Below are positions 24,474 to 33,984 of a DNA stretch of 34,654 bases, piece after piece. The stretch covers positions 1-34,654 of the forward strand of contig CANCPZ010000005.1 in NCBI GenBank assembly GCA_947380175.1, written 5' to 3'. Within the stretch, counting starts at the first letter, position 1. Each line of letters starts with the position of its first letter. The stretch is from Bacteroidota bacterium (GTDB taxonomy: Bacteria > Bacteroidota > Bacteroidia > 2-12-FULL-35-15). Made by a program: the position numbers and the translations under genes. Below the pieces are notes generated by a model. It did no database searches, was not told the origin of the DNA, and saw only the letters and a program-made list of their open reading frames with translations.

Positions 24474-25409
24474 ATGAAAAAATTAATATATATACCTATA
24501 CTGTTTAGTGTTGTCTTTTTAATTAGCTGTAAAACAGCTCCAAAAGAGTTAGACGAGACGGAAATTCTAAATCCAAAATCAATTATCGAAGTTGTTGCAA
24601 TTAAATATGGAACAGTTGATGATGAACTCGTTTTGTCGGCTACGACAGTTTATCTTAAAAGAAATGTTGTTACAGCCTCTATACCAGCTTTTATAACGAA
24701 TGTAAGAGTGAAGCTGGGTGATGCAATTAATAAAGGAGATGTTTTATTCGAACTCGAATCAAAAGAAAGAAGAGCATTGGGTAGTAACATGTCTAAACTG
24801 GATACTTCTTTAGTCAACTTTGGTTTAATTAAAATTAGAGCATCAGCAAGTGGCATTATTAGCACTTTGGATAAGCAACAACCTGGCGATTATGTGTTGG
24901 AAGGCACGCAGCTATGCACCATTGCGGAAAGTAGCGATTTAGCATTTCAAGTAAATGTTCCTTACGAATTCACGTCATTCGCAAAACCCGGAAAGACATG
25001 TGTTATTCAGTTACCTGATAATACTACTCATAGCGCAGAGTTCATAAAATCTTTAACTGCAATGAATGCATTGGCTCAAACACAAACTATATTGGCAAAG
25101 GTCAAAGAAAATTTATTTCTTCCTGAAAACATGATCGTTAAAGTAAGTATAGTTAAAGGATCTACAAGTAATAAACAGATTCTTCCAAAAACTTGCATCC
25201 TGAGTGATGAAATGATGAAAGAGTTTTGGGTGATGAAATTAATTAATGATAGTACAGCTATAAAGATTCCTATAATAATAGGAAATAAAAATACAATTAG
25301 TAGTGAAGTAATTTCTCCTCAATTTGAGCCAAATGATAGAATAATTAGTAGCGGTAATTATGGCTTGGCTGATACCGCATTAGTTAAAATTGTAGTTGGA
25401 AAACAATAA
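24474..25409 (+). CDS. Periplasmic adaptor lipoprotein of the RND system (HlyD/AcrA-like), short hairpin
   Basis: The 311-residue protein has a lipoprotein signal with lipobox LISC at residues 16-19. A biotinyl-lipoyl-like domain follows, split into VVTASIPAFITNVRVKLGDA and IRASASGIISTLDKQQPGDY, then a beta-barrel domain and a membrane-proximal domain. Only about 25 residues (ELESKERRALGSNMSKLDTS) separate the lipoyl halves, so the usual long helical hairpin that reaches TolC is nearly absent. It links pump and channel in the periplasm, tethered to the inner membrane by lipid. It lies between the TolC gene (10 bases) and the pump gene (5 bases). Confidence 0.87.
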   Translation: MKKLIYIPILFSVVFLISCKTAPKELDETEILNPKSIIEVVAIKYGTVDDELVLSATTVYLKRNVVTASIPAFITNVRVKLGDAINKGDVLFELESKERRALGSNMSKLDTSLVNFGLIKIRASASGIISTLDKQQPGDYVLEGTQLCTIAESSDLAFQVNVPYEFTSFAKPGKTCVIQLPDNTTHSAEFIKSLTAMNALAQTQTILAKVKENLFLPENMIVKVSIVKGSTSNKQILPKTCILSDEMMKEFWVMKLINDSTAIKIPIIIGNKNTISSEVISPQFEPNDRIISSGNYGLADTALVKIVVGKQ

Positions 25410-25414
25410 GCGAT

Positions 25415-28400
25415 ATGAACCAAGAGAATAATTATTTTAAAATATTTTCAAAACCAATTTTATTTATTGGCTTACTGTTGCTTATGGCAGGTATATTTTC
25501 ATATACTCGAATGCAAACCAATTTATTTCCTGAAGTTCTGTTTCCTCGTATTACAGTAATTGCCGATGCAGGTCAATTGCCCATCGATAAAATGATGATT
25601 ACTGTTACTAAACCATTAGAAAGTGCTGTAAAGAAAGTAAAGGGAGTAACAATAGTAAAAACAAATACAAGCAGAGGAGCAACAACAATTGATGTGTTTT
25701 TTGAATGGGGTGTAGATATATATAATTCAAAAGCACAGTTAGAAAGTAGAATCAATGAAATTAAAAACTTTTTGCCTCCGGGTGTAAACGTTACCTCAGA
25801 AGCGATGAACCAGTCTGTATTTCCCGTTTATGGATTAACTTTAGAAAGCAAAACCCACAGTCAAGTTGCATTGCGCGATGAGGCAAATTTGATGTTGCGC
25901 CCTTTATTATCACAAATAAATGGAATATCAAATGTTATTGTTAGAGGAGGTAAAGCAAAAGAATATGTTGTTATTCCTGATGCTATAAAATTATCTTCTT
26001 TAGGCTTATCACCAAATACTTTAATAAATGTTTTTAATAATAACAATTTCGTATTATCAAACGGTTATATGTCCGATTATAAACGATTGTATTTAAATCT
26101 TACCGATACTCGTGTAAATGATATTGACGAATTAGAAAATGTTATTTTAAAAAATGACGGTAACAGAATTATTAGACTAAAAGATGTTGCAAAGGTTGAA
26201 ATACAAGAGCAACAAGAGTTCATTAAAATAAATTCAAATGGCGGAAGTGCAGTTTTAATTGATTTGGTGAAACAATCAGGAGTTAACCTACTTGATTTTT
26301 CTAAAGACGCAGAGAGCAAAGCTGATGAAATCAGAAAATTACTACCAAAAGGTTATGTTCTAAAATCTTATTATAATCAAAGTGCTTTTGTTGGTGATAG
26401 TATTAGTAGTGTGATTGAAACGATTTATGAAGGTTTGTTCTTAGCCATAATAGTAATGATTCTTTTCCTTCGTTCATGGAGGGCAAGTTTAGTAGTAATG
26501 CTGACTATTCCGGTAACACTTGCGTTCACCATGTTGATCTTGAACATTGTTGGCATAACGATTAATATAATGTCGTTAGGAGCTATTGCTGCATCAATAG
26601 GCTTGATAATTGACGATGCCATTGTTATTATAGAACAAATTTATCGTGGGCATGAAGATCACCCAGAAAAAAATAAGTATACCATTGTCAAAGAATCAAT
26701 AAAAGGTTTGTTTCCAGCTATGGTCGGATCATCATTAGCCACAATAGTTATTCATTTTCCTTTCCGATTAATGAGTGGTTTAGCGGGCTCTTTTTTTAAA
26801 GAACTATCTGACACCATGCAAATAACAATGATTACTTCATTTTTAGTTACTTGGTTATTGTTACCTGTATTCCATTTAATTATTGGCTACAAGGCATCAC
26901 TTAAACCACATCATCATGATGCTGACCTAGCGGTGAAAAAATTACGCTGGCTCACTTGGTTCTTTAAAAAACCAGCGATTGCTTTTCTATTTGTTATCGT
27001 GCTTGCTATTTCGGCTTGGACGGCTTCAGGGAAATTGGAAACAGGCTTCTTACCAGATTTAGATGAAGGTTCAATTGTATTAGATTACTTTTCACCACCG
27101 GGAACATCATTAGAAGAAACGGATAGGCTGTGCAGAGAGATGGAAAAAATAATTTTGAAACATCCTGATATTGAAACTTACTCGAGGCGAACAGGAACAG
27201 CGATGTCCTTTAGATCTGTTCAGCCGACAGAAGGTGATTATTTAATTCAATTAAAAAAAGATAGAAAGAAAAATACCTTTGAAGTTATTTCAGATTTAAG
27301 GAACGAAATTGGGGCTTCGGTTCCTGTTATGGATATTTCATTTGGGCAACGAATTTCAGATTTATTAGGTGATTTAATGAGTACCTCGAAACCCATCGAA
27401 ATTAAAATATTTGGCGATGATTATGCAGTATTACGTGAGCTATCCTCAAAAGCAGAGCCAATTCTGCAACAAATTAAAGGCATTGCCGATGTAAACAATG
27501 GAATGGTAACCGCTGGTCCATCATTAATATTTATTCCTAATCAGGAAAAATTAAATCAATATAAAATAGCATTAACCGATTTTCAAACTCAATTGTCAGC
27601 ATATACAGGTGGCGTTCCGTTAGGAATGAATTCTAACATGCCAATGCCTTCTCCTGCTCAAGCTGCAATGACTGGAGGAATTCAAGTAGGACAGCTGCAA
27701 GATGGTGAGCAAATGAGAAGAATATTAATGCGTTTTACAAATTATGAAGATAATGATTTAGAAAATTTAAAACGTAAACTCATATTTCTTCCTGACGGAA
27801 CCACACGACCATTGTCATTTTTCTGCGACGTAAAAATTATCCCCGGAGAAGTTGAGCAAAGAAGAGAAGATTTAAAATCAGTTATTGCAGTTACTGCTCG
27901 CTTAGATAATAGAGATTTAGGAAGTGCCATTCAAGAAATAAAAGCAAAACTAAAAGTTGAGTTGCCGCTCCCTCACGGTTACACTATTGTTTATGGAGGA
28001 GCTTATTCTGAGCAGCAAAAATCTTTTGCAGAATTATTATTAATTCTAGCAATGGCAACCTTGCTAGTTTTTGCAGTATTAATGTTTCTATTTAGGGAGT
28101 GGTTAATCTCAATATTAATTCTATTTATCTCCATAATGGGTATTAGCGGTTGTATTATCGCATTATACTTAGTTGGCATTCCTTTAAACGTGAGTAGTTA
28201 TACAGGAATAATAATGATAGTCGGCATTATTGCAGAGAATGCTATTTTTACTGTAAATCAGTTTAAAGCTAATTTTAAAATTAGTGGTGATGTAGATCAG
28301 TCCATTAATTATGCAATAGCATTAAGGATTCGCCCTAAATTAATGACCGCCATCGGAGCAATATTGGCACTTATGCCTTTAGCTATGGGGATTGGATTAG

Positions 28401-28522
28401 GGGCGCAAATGCAACAGCCTTTAGCAGTTGCAGTAATTGGTGGATTTATGGCGGGCTTACCAATGTTATTATTAGTCTTCCCAAGTTTAATGCGAGTAAT
28501 TTATAAAAACGTAAAACAATAA
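25415..28522 (+). CDS. RND-family inner membrane efflux pump
   Basis: The 1035-residue protein has the RND plan of 12 helices and two large periplasmic loops, with normal length. Helix 4 contains IGLIIDDAIVIIEQI with the paired aspartates D400-D401 of the proton relay, as in HAE (hydrophobe/drug) pumps. The heavy-metal (CzcA/CusA) subgroup would usually have Asp-Gly there. Other conserved pieces are FPEVLFPRITV near the start and IIMIVGIIAENAIFTVNQF in helix 10. It exports a substrate from periplasm or membrane through the TolC channel. Substrate unknown. Third gene of the operon; the YncE-like gene starts 5 bases after it. Confidence 0.92.
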   Translation: MNQENNYFKIFSKPILFIGLLLLMAGIFSYTRMQTNLFPEVLFPRITVIADAGQLPIDKMMITVTKPLESAVKKVKGVTIVKTNTSRGATTIDVFFEWGVDIYNSKAQLESRINEIKNFLPPGVNVTSEAMNQSVFPVYGLTLESKTHSQVALRDEANLMLRPLLSQINGISNVIVRGGKAKEYVVIPDAIKLSSLGLSPNTLINVFNNNNFVLSNGYMSDYKRLYLNLTDTRVNDIDELENVILKNDGNRIIRLKDVAKVEIQEQQEFIKINSNGGSAVLIDLVKQSGVNLLDFSKDAESKADEIRKLLPKGYVLKSYYNQSAFVGDSISSVIETIYEGLFLAIIVMILFLRSWRASLVVMLTIPVTLAFTMLILNIVGITINIMSLGAIAASIGLIIDDAIVIIEQIYRGHEDHPEKNKYTIVKESIKGLFPAMVGSSLATIVIHFPFRLMSGLAGSFFKELSDTMQITMITSFLVTWLLLPVFHLIIGYKASLKPHHHDADLAVKKLRWLTWFFKKPAIAFLFVIVLAISAWTASGKLETGFLPDLDEGSIVLDYFSPPGTSLEETDRLCREMEKIILKHPDIETYSRRTGTAMSFRSVQPTEGDYLIQLKKDRKKNTFEVISDLRNEIGASVPVMDISFGQRISDLLGDLMSTSKPIEIKIFGDDYAVLRELSSKAEPILQQIKGIADVNNGMVTAGPSLIFIPNQEKLNQYKIALTDFQTQLSAYTGGVPLGMNSNMPMPSPAQAAMTGGIQVGQLQDGEQMRRILMRFTNYEDNDLENLKRKLIFLPDGTTRPLSFFCDVKIIPGEVEQRREDLKSVIAVTARLDNRDLGSAIQEIKAKLKVELPLPHGYTIVYGGAYSEQQKSFAELLLILAMATLLVFAVLMFLFREWLISILILFISIMGISGCIIALYLVGIPLNVSSYTGIIMIVGIIAENAIFTVNQFKANFKISGDVDQSINYAIALRIRPKLMTAIGAILALMPLAMGIGLGAQMQQPLAVAVIGGFMAGLPMLLLVFPSLMRVIYKNVKQ

Positions 28523-28527
28523 ATAAA

Positions 28528-29552
28528 ATGAAAAAAATAATCTTATTGGTTGCAATAGTATTTACTACAACTAATTTTTTTTGCTCAAACAACTACTTCA
28601 GAATATAAAATATCTAAAAGAATCAATACCGGAGTTGAGGGTGGTTGGGATTATTTAATTGTTGATGAACCAACTCAGCGATTATTTATTTCTCATGGAA
28701 CGGCAACACAGGTCTTGGATATAAAAAGTGGAACATTACTATCTACAATTGCTGACACTAAGGGAGTACATGGAATCACAATAGCCAATGATTTGAATAA
28801 AGGATTTATTAGTAATGGAAAAGACACTTCAGTTACAGTATTTAATTTAAAAACGTTGGAAGTAATCACAAAAATAAAAGTAACAGGAGTTAATCCCGAT
28901 GCAATTTTATATGATGAATTTTCTCATAAAGTTTTTGTTTACAACGGCAGAACTGATAATGCAACAGTTATAGATGCGAATACGAACAAAGTTGTTGAAA
29001 CTATTAAACTGGAAGGGAAACCGGAATTTTCGGTTACTGATGGTAAAGGTAATATTTATGTAAATATTGAGGACAAAAACAGTATCACGCTTGTAAATGC
29101 AACGACATTAAAAGTTGAAAAGAATTGGTCAATTGCCCCAGGCGAGGAACCAACAGGACTCGCGCTTGACAATAAAAATAATCGCTTGTTTTCAGTTTGC
29201 GGAAATAATATGATGGTAGTGATAAATACCGAGGACGGAAAAGTTGTTGCGACAGTTCCAATTGGTGAAGGATGTGATGGCGTTGCTTTTGATGAAGTTA
29301 AAAAGCGAATTTTTACTTCAAATGGCGAAGGTACTATTACGGTTATAAAACAAGAAAATGAAAATAAATATAGTGTATTGGAAACAATAACTACTCAAAA
29401 AGGGGCTAGGACAATTGCACTTAGTAAAACAACCCACCAACTTTTTCTTCCAACTGCTGAGTATGGAGAAACACCTCCTGTAACAAAAAGAAAATCCAAG
29501 ACCTCGACCTTTAATTAAGCCTAATTCATTTGTTATACTAGTAGTAGAATAG
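28528..29552 (+). pseudogene. YncE/YVTN-type beta-propeller protein, broken by two homopolymer frameshifts
   Basis: A signal peptide starts at 28528 (MKKIILLVAIVFTTTN), but an eight-T run at 28575-28582 shifts the frame and gives a stop after 26 codons. With seven T it would read NFFAQTTTSEYKI, a normal cleavage site joined to the propeller. The ORF track starts only at 28715, but the propeller frame is open from 28583. Near the end, the A5 run at 29485-29489 shifts again: with four A the protein would continue TKENPRPRPLIKP and end FVILVVE at 29552, as YncE-like proteins do. The repaired protein is about 340 residues with YVTN-like blades. It is the last gene of the efflux operon. Real decay, phase variation or sequencing error are all possible. 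Confidence 0.8.
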
Positions 29553-29561
29553 TCTCAAATT

Positions 29562-30140
29562 TTATTTCGCTGAATTTTCAAGGAAATAATTCACTTTAAA
29601 TACTTTGTGAATTGAATCGTAGTCTGCGATATTTTCATTTTTGAACTTAATATCCAAATTTGAATTTATTTTGGGGCTATTTGAAAAAGACAACTTTAAA
29701 TTTTCAATGGTTAGTGCAATTAACTTTCCGTCACCTACTAATGAGTAATAATATTCCTTTGCGGTATAATAATGATAAGGGTTCTCTGGTTTATACTCCT
29801 TTTTCGGAAACGCATCCACTATCTTATAAAAGATCCACAACTTACCCTTTTCTGCAAGATAAAAATGTGTTTTTTCCTGAAATCTAATAAGAGGGTCATT
29901 ACAGGATACGAAACCGTAAATACTATCCTTACAAAGTTTTACTCTTTGTTTATTATGTATAACAGTAATATGATTCTCATTTAGAAATTCATTCAAACTA
30001 AAAGTTTCCTTATCAGTTTTACAATTAATTTCATAAGTGAGTTTATTGCTTAAATAATCATTGAAGGTTATATAAACACCACTCTTTCCATTTTGTGCAA
30101 CAGCAAGAGAAGATATAAAAATTAATAATATAGTTTTCAT
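29562..30140 (-). CDS. Exported protein of unknown function
   Basis: The ORF track starts at 30185, but the internal ATG at 30140 gives a clear signal peptide (MKTILLIFISSLAVAQNGKS, cut near AVAQ), so I prefer that start, for a protein of 192 residues. The mature part is mostly beta-strand and charged, with no domain I recognise. A stretch HFYLAEKGKLWIFYKIVDAF is the most hydrophobic piece. It converges on the broken propeller gene, 10 bases from its restored stop. It could be a periplasmic or outer-membrane-associated protein. No regulon box is seen upstream. Confidence 0.6.
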   Translation of the reverse strand: MKTILLIFISSLAVAQNGKSGVYITFNDYLSNKLTYEINCKTDKETFSLNEFLNENHITVIHNKQRVKLCKDSIYGFVSCNDPLIRFQEKTHFYLAEKGKLWIFYKIVDAFPKKEYKPENPYHYYTAKEYYYSLVGDGKLIALTIENLKLSFSNSPKINSNLDIKFKNENIADYDSIHKVFKVNYFLENSAK

Positions 30141-30607
30141 TTTGTGTTTATTAATATCAGAACAAATTTCTTCTAATATGCTCATTGAAAAGATGACAAA
30201 GGTCAGAACAACACTTGATTCAAATCAGGTTAAAATGCTTAACAAAAAAGAATCTATTTGAAAGATTAATCTAACCGCAATTTAATTGTTAATTCAATTT
30301 AATGTTACAAAATTAAGCCACATTGTAAATACTTGTTTTATGTAAATCATATAATAAGTTACATAATTCACATAAGAGAAATTTTGAGTTCTAAGGCAGG
30401 TTTGTTCTAAAAGTTAAACTATAAACTACTTTCAACTTTAGAATTAAATCTCGTTCGCTACGTTAATTAGAAGGGGGCAAGACCTTCGACTAATTAATAG
30501 AATAACGTTCAATATAGAAGCTATTAAAAGGTAAACACATTATTTAAAGCACATGTAATTGTCGATAACTGCCCAAATTAATAATAATAATTCAAAATAG
30601 ACAACTA
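30141..30607. other. Intergenic region with an inverted repeat and a solitary regulon half-site
   Basis: The inverted repeat TTAATTAG (30463-30470) / CTAATTAA (30490-30497), with an inner AAGG/CCTT, can form a hairpin of about 35 bases. One CTTTAGAATTA unit is present at 30436-30446 without a clear partner or -7 box. No gene is seen. Confidence 0.4.
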
Positions 30608-30642
30608 CTTAAGATTTGCTTTAGATTCTTGTTTTAGTTTTG
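30608..30642 (+). promoter_or_regulatory. Regulon box C and promoter of the PepSY-like gene
   Basis: CTTAAGATTTG + CTTTAGATTCT (30608-30629) is followed after 5 bases by the perfect -7 box TAGTTTTG (30635-30642). The ATG is 35 bases further on. Confidence 0.7.
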
Positions 30643-30677
30643 CAATAGAAAATATAAACAAATAAAAAACAAATAAA

Positions 30678-31133
30678 ATGAAAACAACAATCGCAACAAT
30701 CGCATTATGCTTCGGGTTTATTTACGCAAATGCACAACACTTAAAAGAGGCAGAAGTTCCTGCAAATGTTAAAGACGGCTTTGCTAAAAAGTATCCCGGA
30801 TCAAAAGTGAAGGTATGGGAAAAAGAAGGAGCTGATTTTGAAGCTGAATTTGATTTAAACAAAGTTGAGTCTTCTGCTGTATTTGGCGCAAATGGAACTT
30901 TTAAAGAATTAGAGCAAGAAATTAAATCAACTGAATTACCAAAAACAGCAGTTGATTATTGCACTAAAACCTTTGTGGGATATAAATTATCCGAAGCGGC
31001 TAAAATTACAGACGCAACAGGAAAAGTTATGTTTGAAGCGGAAATGACGAAAGGAAAGGAACATTTTGATGTTATATTCGATGATAAAGGCAACTTTGTA
31101 AAAAAATCAGAGCCTACCACAGCTAAGGATTAA
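30678..31133 (+). CDS. Periplasmic PepSY-like (PF11396-type) protein
   Basis: The 151-residue protein has a signal peptide (MKTTIATIALCFGFIYANA, then Q). Two PepSY-like repeats follow, each with the pattern of a helix, a basic link and paired strands: VKDGFAKKYPGSKVKVWEKEGADFEAEF, and the second ending EHFDVIFDDKGNFVKK. Such proteins are common in Bacteroidota next to two-component systems and often respond to envelope signals; their ligand is unknown. It has its own box C promoter and a strong terminator after the stop, so it is a single-gene unit. A decayed paralogue is present at 33776. Confidence 0.85.
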   Translation: MKTTIATIALCFGFIYANAQHLKEAEVPANVKDGFAKKYPGSKVKVWEKEGADFEAEFDLNKVESSAVFGANGTFKELEQEIKSTELPKTAVDYCTKTFVGYKLSEAAKITDATGKVMFEAEMTKGKEHFDVIFDDKGNFVKKSEPTTAKD

Positions 31134-31161
31134 TTTTTTTTCAAAGTTTGTTAGTTTAGTT

Positions 31162-31190
31162 AAAGCCTCCCTAAAAGGGGGCTTTTTTAT
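31162..31190 (+). terminator. Terminator after the PepSY-like gene
   Basis: The stem AAGCCTCC/GGGGGCTT (31163-31184, one G-T pair) with loop CTAAAA is followed by a T run. It separates the PepSY gene from box D. Confidence 0.8.
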
Positions 31191-31217
31191 TTCGTTTCGT
31201 TCCCTTTTAGTCCTTAA

Positions 31218-31252
31218 CTTAAGAATATCTTTAGATTTATATTTTACATTTG
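31218..31252 (+). promoter_or_regulatory. Regulon box D and promoter of the TonB-type receptor
   Basis: CTTAAGAATAT + CTTTAGATTTA (31218-31239) is followed after 5 bases by the perfect -7 box TACATTTG (31245-31252), 17 bases before the ATG. Confidence 0.7.
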
Positions 31253-31269
31253 TTTGTAGTCATTGATTT

Positions 31270-33762
31270 ATGCAAAAAATAATAAGCACTTTATATTCTT
31301 TCAAATTATACCCGAAACATCATTTAATCTTGTTATTTGTAATTTTAACATTGCAATCTAATGCACAAGGACTTATATCAGGGCGAGTGGTTGATTCCCT
31401 TTCTGGCAAACCTATTGATTATGCTAGTATTGGGCTAATTTTAGAGGAGAATAATAAAGAAGTTAATGGAACAACCAGCAATGATAAAGGTCTTTTTTCA
31501 ATGGATAATATCCCATATGGTACATACAAAATTGTTGTTTATTACATAGGTTACAAAAATGGTACAAAAAGCAGCATTGAAGTTAGCAAAGCAAATTCTT
31601 CTGCTTACTTAGGAGATATATTACTTATTAATAATCAAATAAATTTACAGGAAGTTATTGTCGTTTCTAAAACCCCTGTTATTGAAAACAAAATTGATAA
31701 GGTTGTTTACAACGTTGTGAATGATGTAACATCGCAAGGTGGGGCGGCAATTGATGTACTGAAAAAAGTACCTCAAGTATCAGTTGATGTGGACGGAAAT
31801 GTTGAATTGCAGGGAAATGGCAATATTCGGTTCTTAATAAACGGTAAGCCATCCAGTATGTTTGGTAATAGTTTAGCAGATGCTTTAGCTTCTATTCCTG
31901 CCAGTCAGATCAAAAGTATTGAAGCTATTACAAGCCCAGGTGCGAAATACGATGCACAAGGTACAGGCGGCATCATAAATATTATTTTGAAACAAAACAA
32001 AGTAAAAGGCATCAATGGCAATATCAATCTATCTGCCGGAACACGATTTGAAACTGGGGCATTCAATCTTAATTTTCGCAATAATAATTTTGGAGCTAAT
32101 GTGTTTTTTAGTGGGAATGCCCAACTAAATTCACATACGCCTAATTCACAAAGAAGATTTTCAAACGATACCGCCGGTCAAACTATCAGCCAATTATTAC
32201 AGGATGGATACACAGACGTTCGAAGACAAGGGTTTATATCTGGAGCGGGTTTTGAGTGGAACCTTAATAAAAGAAATAGCATTACAGGTTCTGTGGCTTA
32301 CAATCAGTTTGTGAACCAAAATAAAAGTCTGATCAACCAAGAACAAATTTTGCGAGATAATTCATCGGTTATTATACAAGATATTTCTAGCTACCGGAAG
32401 TCGGACAATAATGCATTTATGGAATCTATTGATTGGAACTTGAATTACAAAAAGAGCTTTAAAAAAGAAGGACAGGAATTGGAAGTATCTTATTCATCGA
32501 GTTACGGAAAGCCTAAAAATAATTATATACAAACTCAAACAATTAATGGAAGCAATGAACCATTTGTAGGATTATCAGGCAATAATCCCGGTACAGATAA
32601 TCAAACCAATCTTTCTCTCGATTATATACATCCCATTAAGAATGATGTTGTGATTGAGTTAGGAGCAAAAACAATTCGACAGCATATTCAGGCTGCTTCG
32701 GATGTGAGTTTTTTAAATACAACTAGCAATGATTATGTACAAGATCCTTTACAATCCTATCATTTAAATTATGACATGGCTATTTATGCAGGGTATATTT
32801 CTTCTACTTTCAAATTATTTAAATGGCTCAATGTAAGAGCCGGAATCAGGGCAGAGCGTACGGACATAAAAATAGATTTCCCTAATACGCATATCCCCTC
32901 TTATGATATTGTAGTTCCTTCTTTGATTTTATCACATAAATTTAAAAAGGATCAGACACTTAAAATTGCTTATTCAAGACGTATTGAAAGGCCTGAATAC
33001 ACTGAATTGAATCCTTTTATGAATTTAAGCGATCCGAGAAATATAACAACTGGTAATCCGACCTTAAAGCCAGAGATTGGCGATAATACCGAATTAGGCT
33101 ATAGTAAAAATTTTGAAAACGGTGGTAATATTTATATAGCACTTGTTGAAAGAATCAATAGTCAGGATCTTAAACAAATTACCACTTTCTACCCAGCATT
33201 CACCATTAATGATTCAGTATATACCAATGTTTCTATAAGTACAAGACGGAATATCGGGAAAGAGTATAATTCAGGAGGAATAATTACTGGCTCTTTTCCG
33301 GTAACAAAAAAACTGACGGTCCGAGGAAACTTCATGGCAACAAACAGGTATATAGTCAGCACACTGTATGTTGGCAATTTAAACATGGGGATGCGTTACA
33401 GATTTAATCTTAACCTTACTTATCAATTACCTAAAGATCTTGTTGTAGAAGCATTTGGAAACTATAACTCTGCTGCTATGAATATCCAAGGTAAAAACCC
33501 TAAATCGATCACTTATACTTTTGCTTTCAGAAAACAATTCCTGAATAAAAAAGCCAGCCTTGGTTTAACAGCAACAAATCCGTTTAATAAATACATTAAA
33601 CAGGAAACAACGACAATAACAAGTAACTATACATCCTATTATCTTCGTTCATTACCTTATCGTTCTTTTGGCATAAGTTTTACATATAAATTTGGTAAAA
33701 TGGAATTTAAAAAAGGTAAGGATGATAACGAATACCTAAATGTACCGGCTCCTACAAACTAA
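31270..33762 (+). CDS. TonB-dependent receptor-like outer membrane beta-barrel protein
   Basis: The 830-residue protein has a signal peptide ending SNAQ (about residue 33). A carboxypeptidase-regulatory-like beta-sandwich follows (about 35-118, ISGRVVDSLSGKPIDYASIG). The plug domain is at about 135-240 (GGAAIDVLKKVPQVSVD, GAKYDAQGTGGIINI), and the rest is a barrel of the OMP_b-brl family with alternating strands. It has the SRRIERPEY-type motif typical of this family. Such receptors take up or move ligands across the outer membrane; the ligand cannot be read. It is expressed from box D. Length is normal (780-830). A likely role is envelope remodelling under control of the local two-component system. 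Confidence 0.9.
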   Translation: MQKIISTLYSFKLYPKHHLILLFVILTLQSNAQGLISGRVVDSLSGKPIDYASIGLILEENNKEVNGTTSNDKGLFSMDNIPYGTYKIVVYYIGYKNGTKSSIEVSKANSSAYLGDILLINNQINLQEVIVVSKTPVIENKIDKVVYNVVNDVTSQGGAAIDVLKKVPQVSVDVDGNVELQGNGNIRFLINGKPSSMFGNSLADALASIPASQIKSIEAITSPGAKYDAQGTGGIINIILKQNKVKGINGNINLSAGTRFETGAFNLNFRNNNFGANVFFSGNAQLNSHTPNSQRRFSNDTAGQTISQLLQDGYTDVRRQGFISGAGFEWNLNKRNSITGSVAYNQFVNQNKSLINQEQILRDNSSVIIQDISSYRKSDNNAFMESIDWNLNYKKSFKKEGQELEVSYSSSYGKPKNNYIQTQTINGSNEPFVGLSGNNPGTDNQTNLSLDYIHPIKNDVVIELGAKTIRQHIQAASDVSFLNTTSNDYVQDPLQSYHLNYDMAIYAGYISSTFKLFKWLNVRAGIRAERTDIKIDFPNTHIPSYDIVVPSLILSHKFKKDQTLKIAYSRRIERPEYTELNPFMNLSDPRNITTGNPTLKPEIGDNTELGYSKNFENGGNIYIALVERINSQDLKQITTFYPAFTINDSVYTNVSISTRRNIGKEYNSGGIITGSFPVTKKLTVRGNFMATNRYIVSTLYVGNLNMGMRYRFNLNLTYQLPKDLVVEAFGNYNSAAMNIQGKNPKSITYTFAFRKQFLNKKASLGLTATNPFNKYIKQETTTITSNYTSYYLRSLPYRSFGISFTYKFGKMEFKKGKDDNEYLNVPAPTN

Positions 33763-33775
33763 AAAACATGTTAAA

Positions 33776-33938
33776 ATGAATTCAAATTACTCATAATTCT
33801 TCGGAGGTTATAAGTGATCTGAAGCTTCAAAAATCAGGGATGTCGCAGGCAAAGGAAGGAATAAAGATGAAATGGAAAAAATAAAAAAAACAGTTTAATG
33901 CTGTTTTTGATGACAATAGAAATTACATTAAGAATTAA
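33776..33938 (+). pseudogene. Decayed PepSY-like gene (paralogue of 30678-31133)
   Basis: In one frame the sequence reads FFGGYK-stop-SEASKIRDVAGK, which matches GYKLSEAAKITDATGK of the intact gene except for a TGA replacing its leucine codon. After a +1 shift it reads QFNAVFDDNRNYIKN-stop, matching the intact FDVIFDDKGNFVKK. Two in-frame stops, a frameshift and the missing first two thirds show it is dead. It starts 13 bases after the receptor stop. Confidence 0.75.
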
Positions 33939-33984
33939 ATGTATCATCAAAAGAAGAATATAAAGATTCATTTTATATAGTTCG

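Noticed and set aside
25415-28522. Heavy-metal (CzcA/CusA-type) efflux pump
   Set aside because: Helix 4 has the Asp-Asp pair of HAE pumps, not the Asp-Gly arrangement, and no metal-binding proteins are nearby.
28715-29518. Beta-propeller gene starting at 28715 as given in the ORF track
   Set aside because: The same frame is open upstream to 28583 and joins a signal peptide after one base change, so the true start is 28528.
33884-33908. Hairpin AAAACAG/CTGTTTT as a terminator of the receptor gene
   Set aside because: It lies inside the decayed PepSY reading frame 120 bases after the receptor, with a weak AT-rich stem, so it is likely chance.
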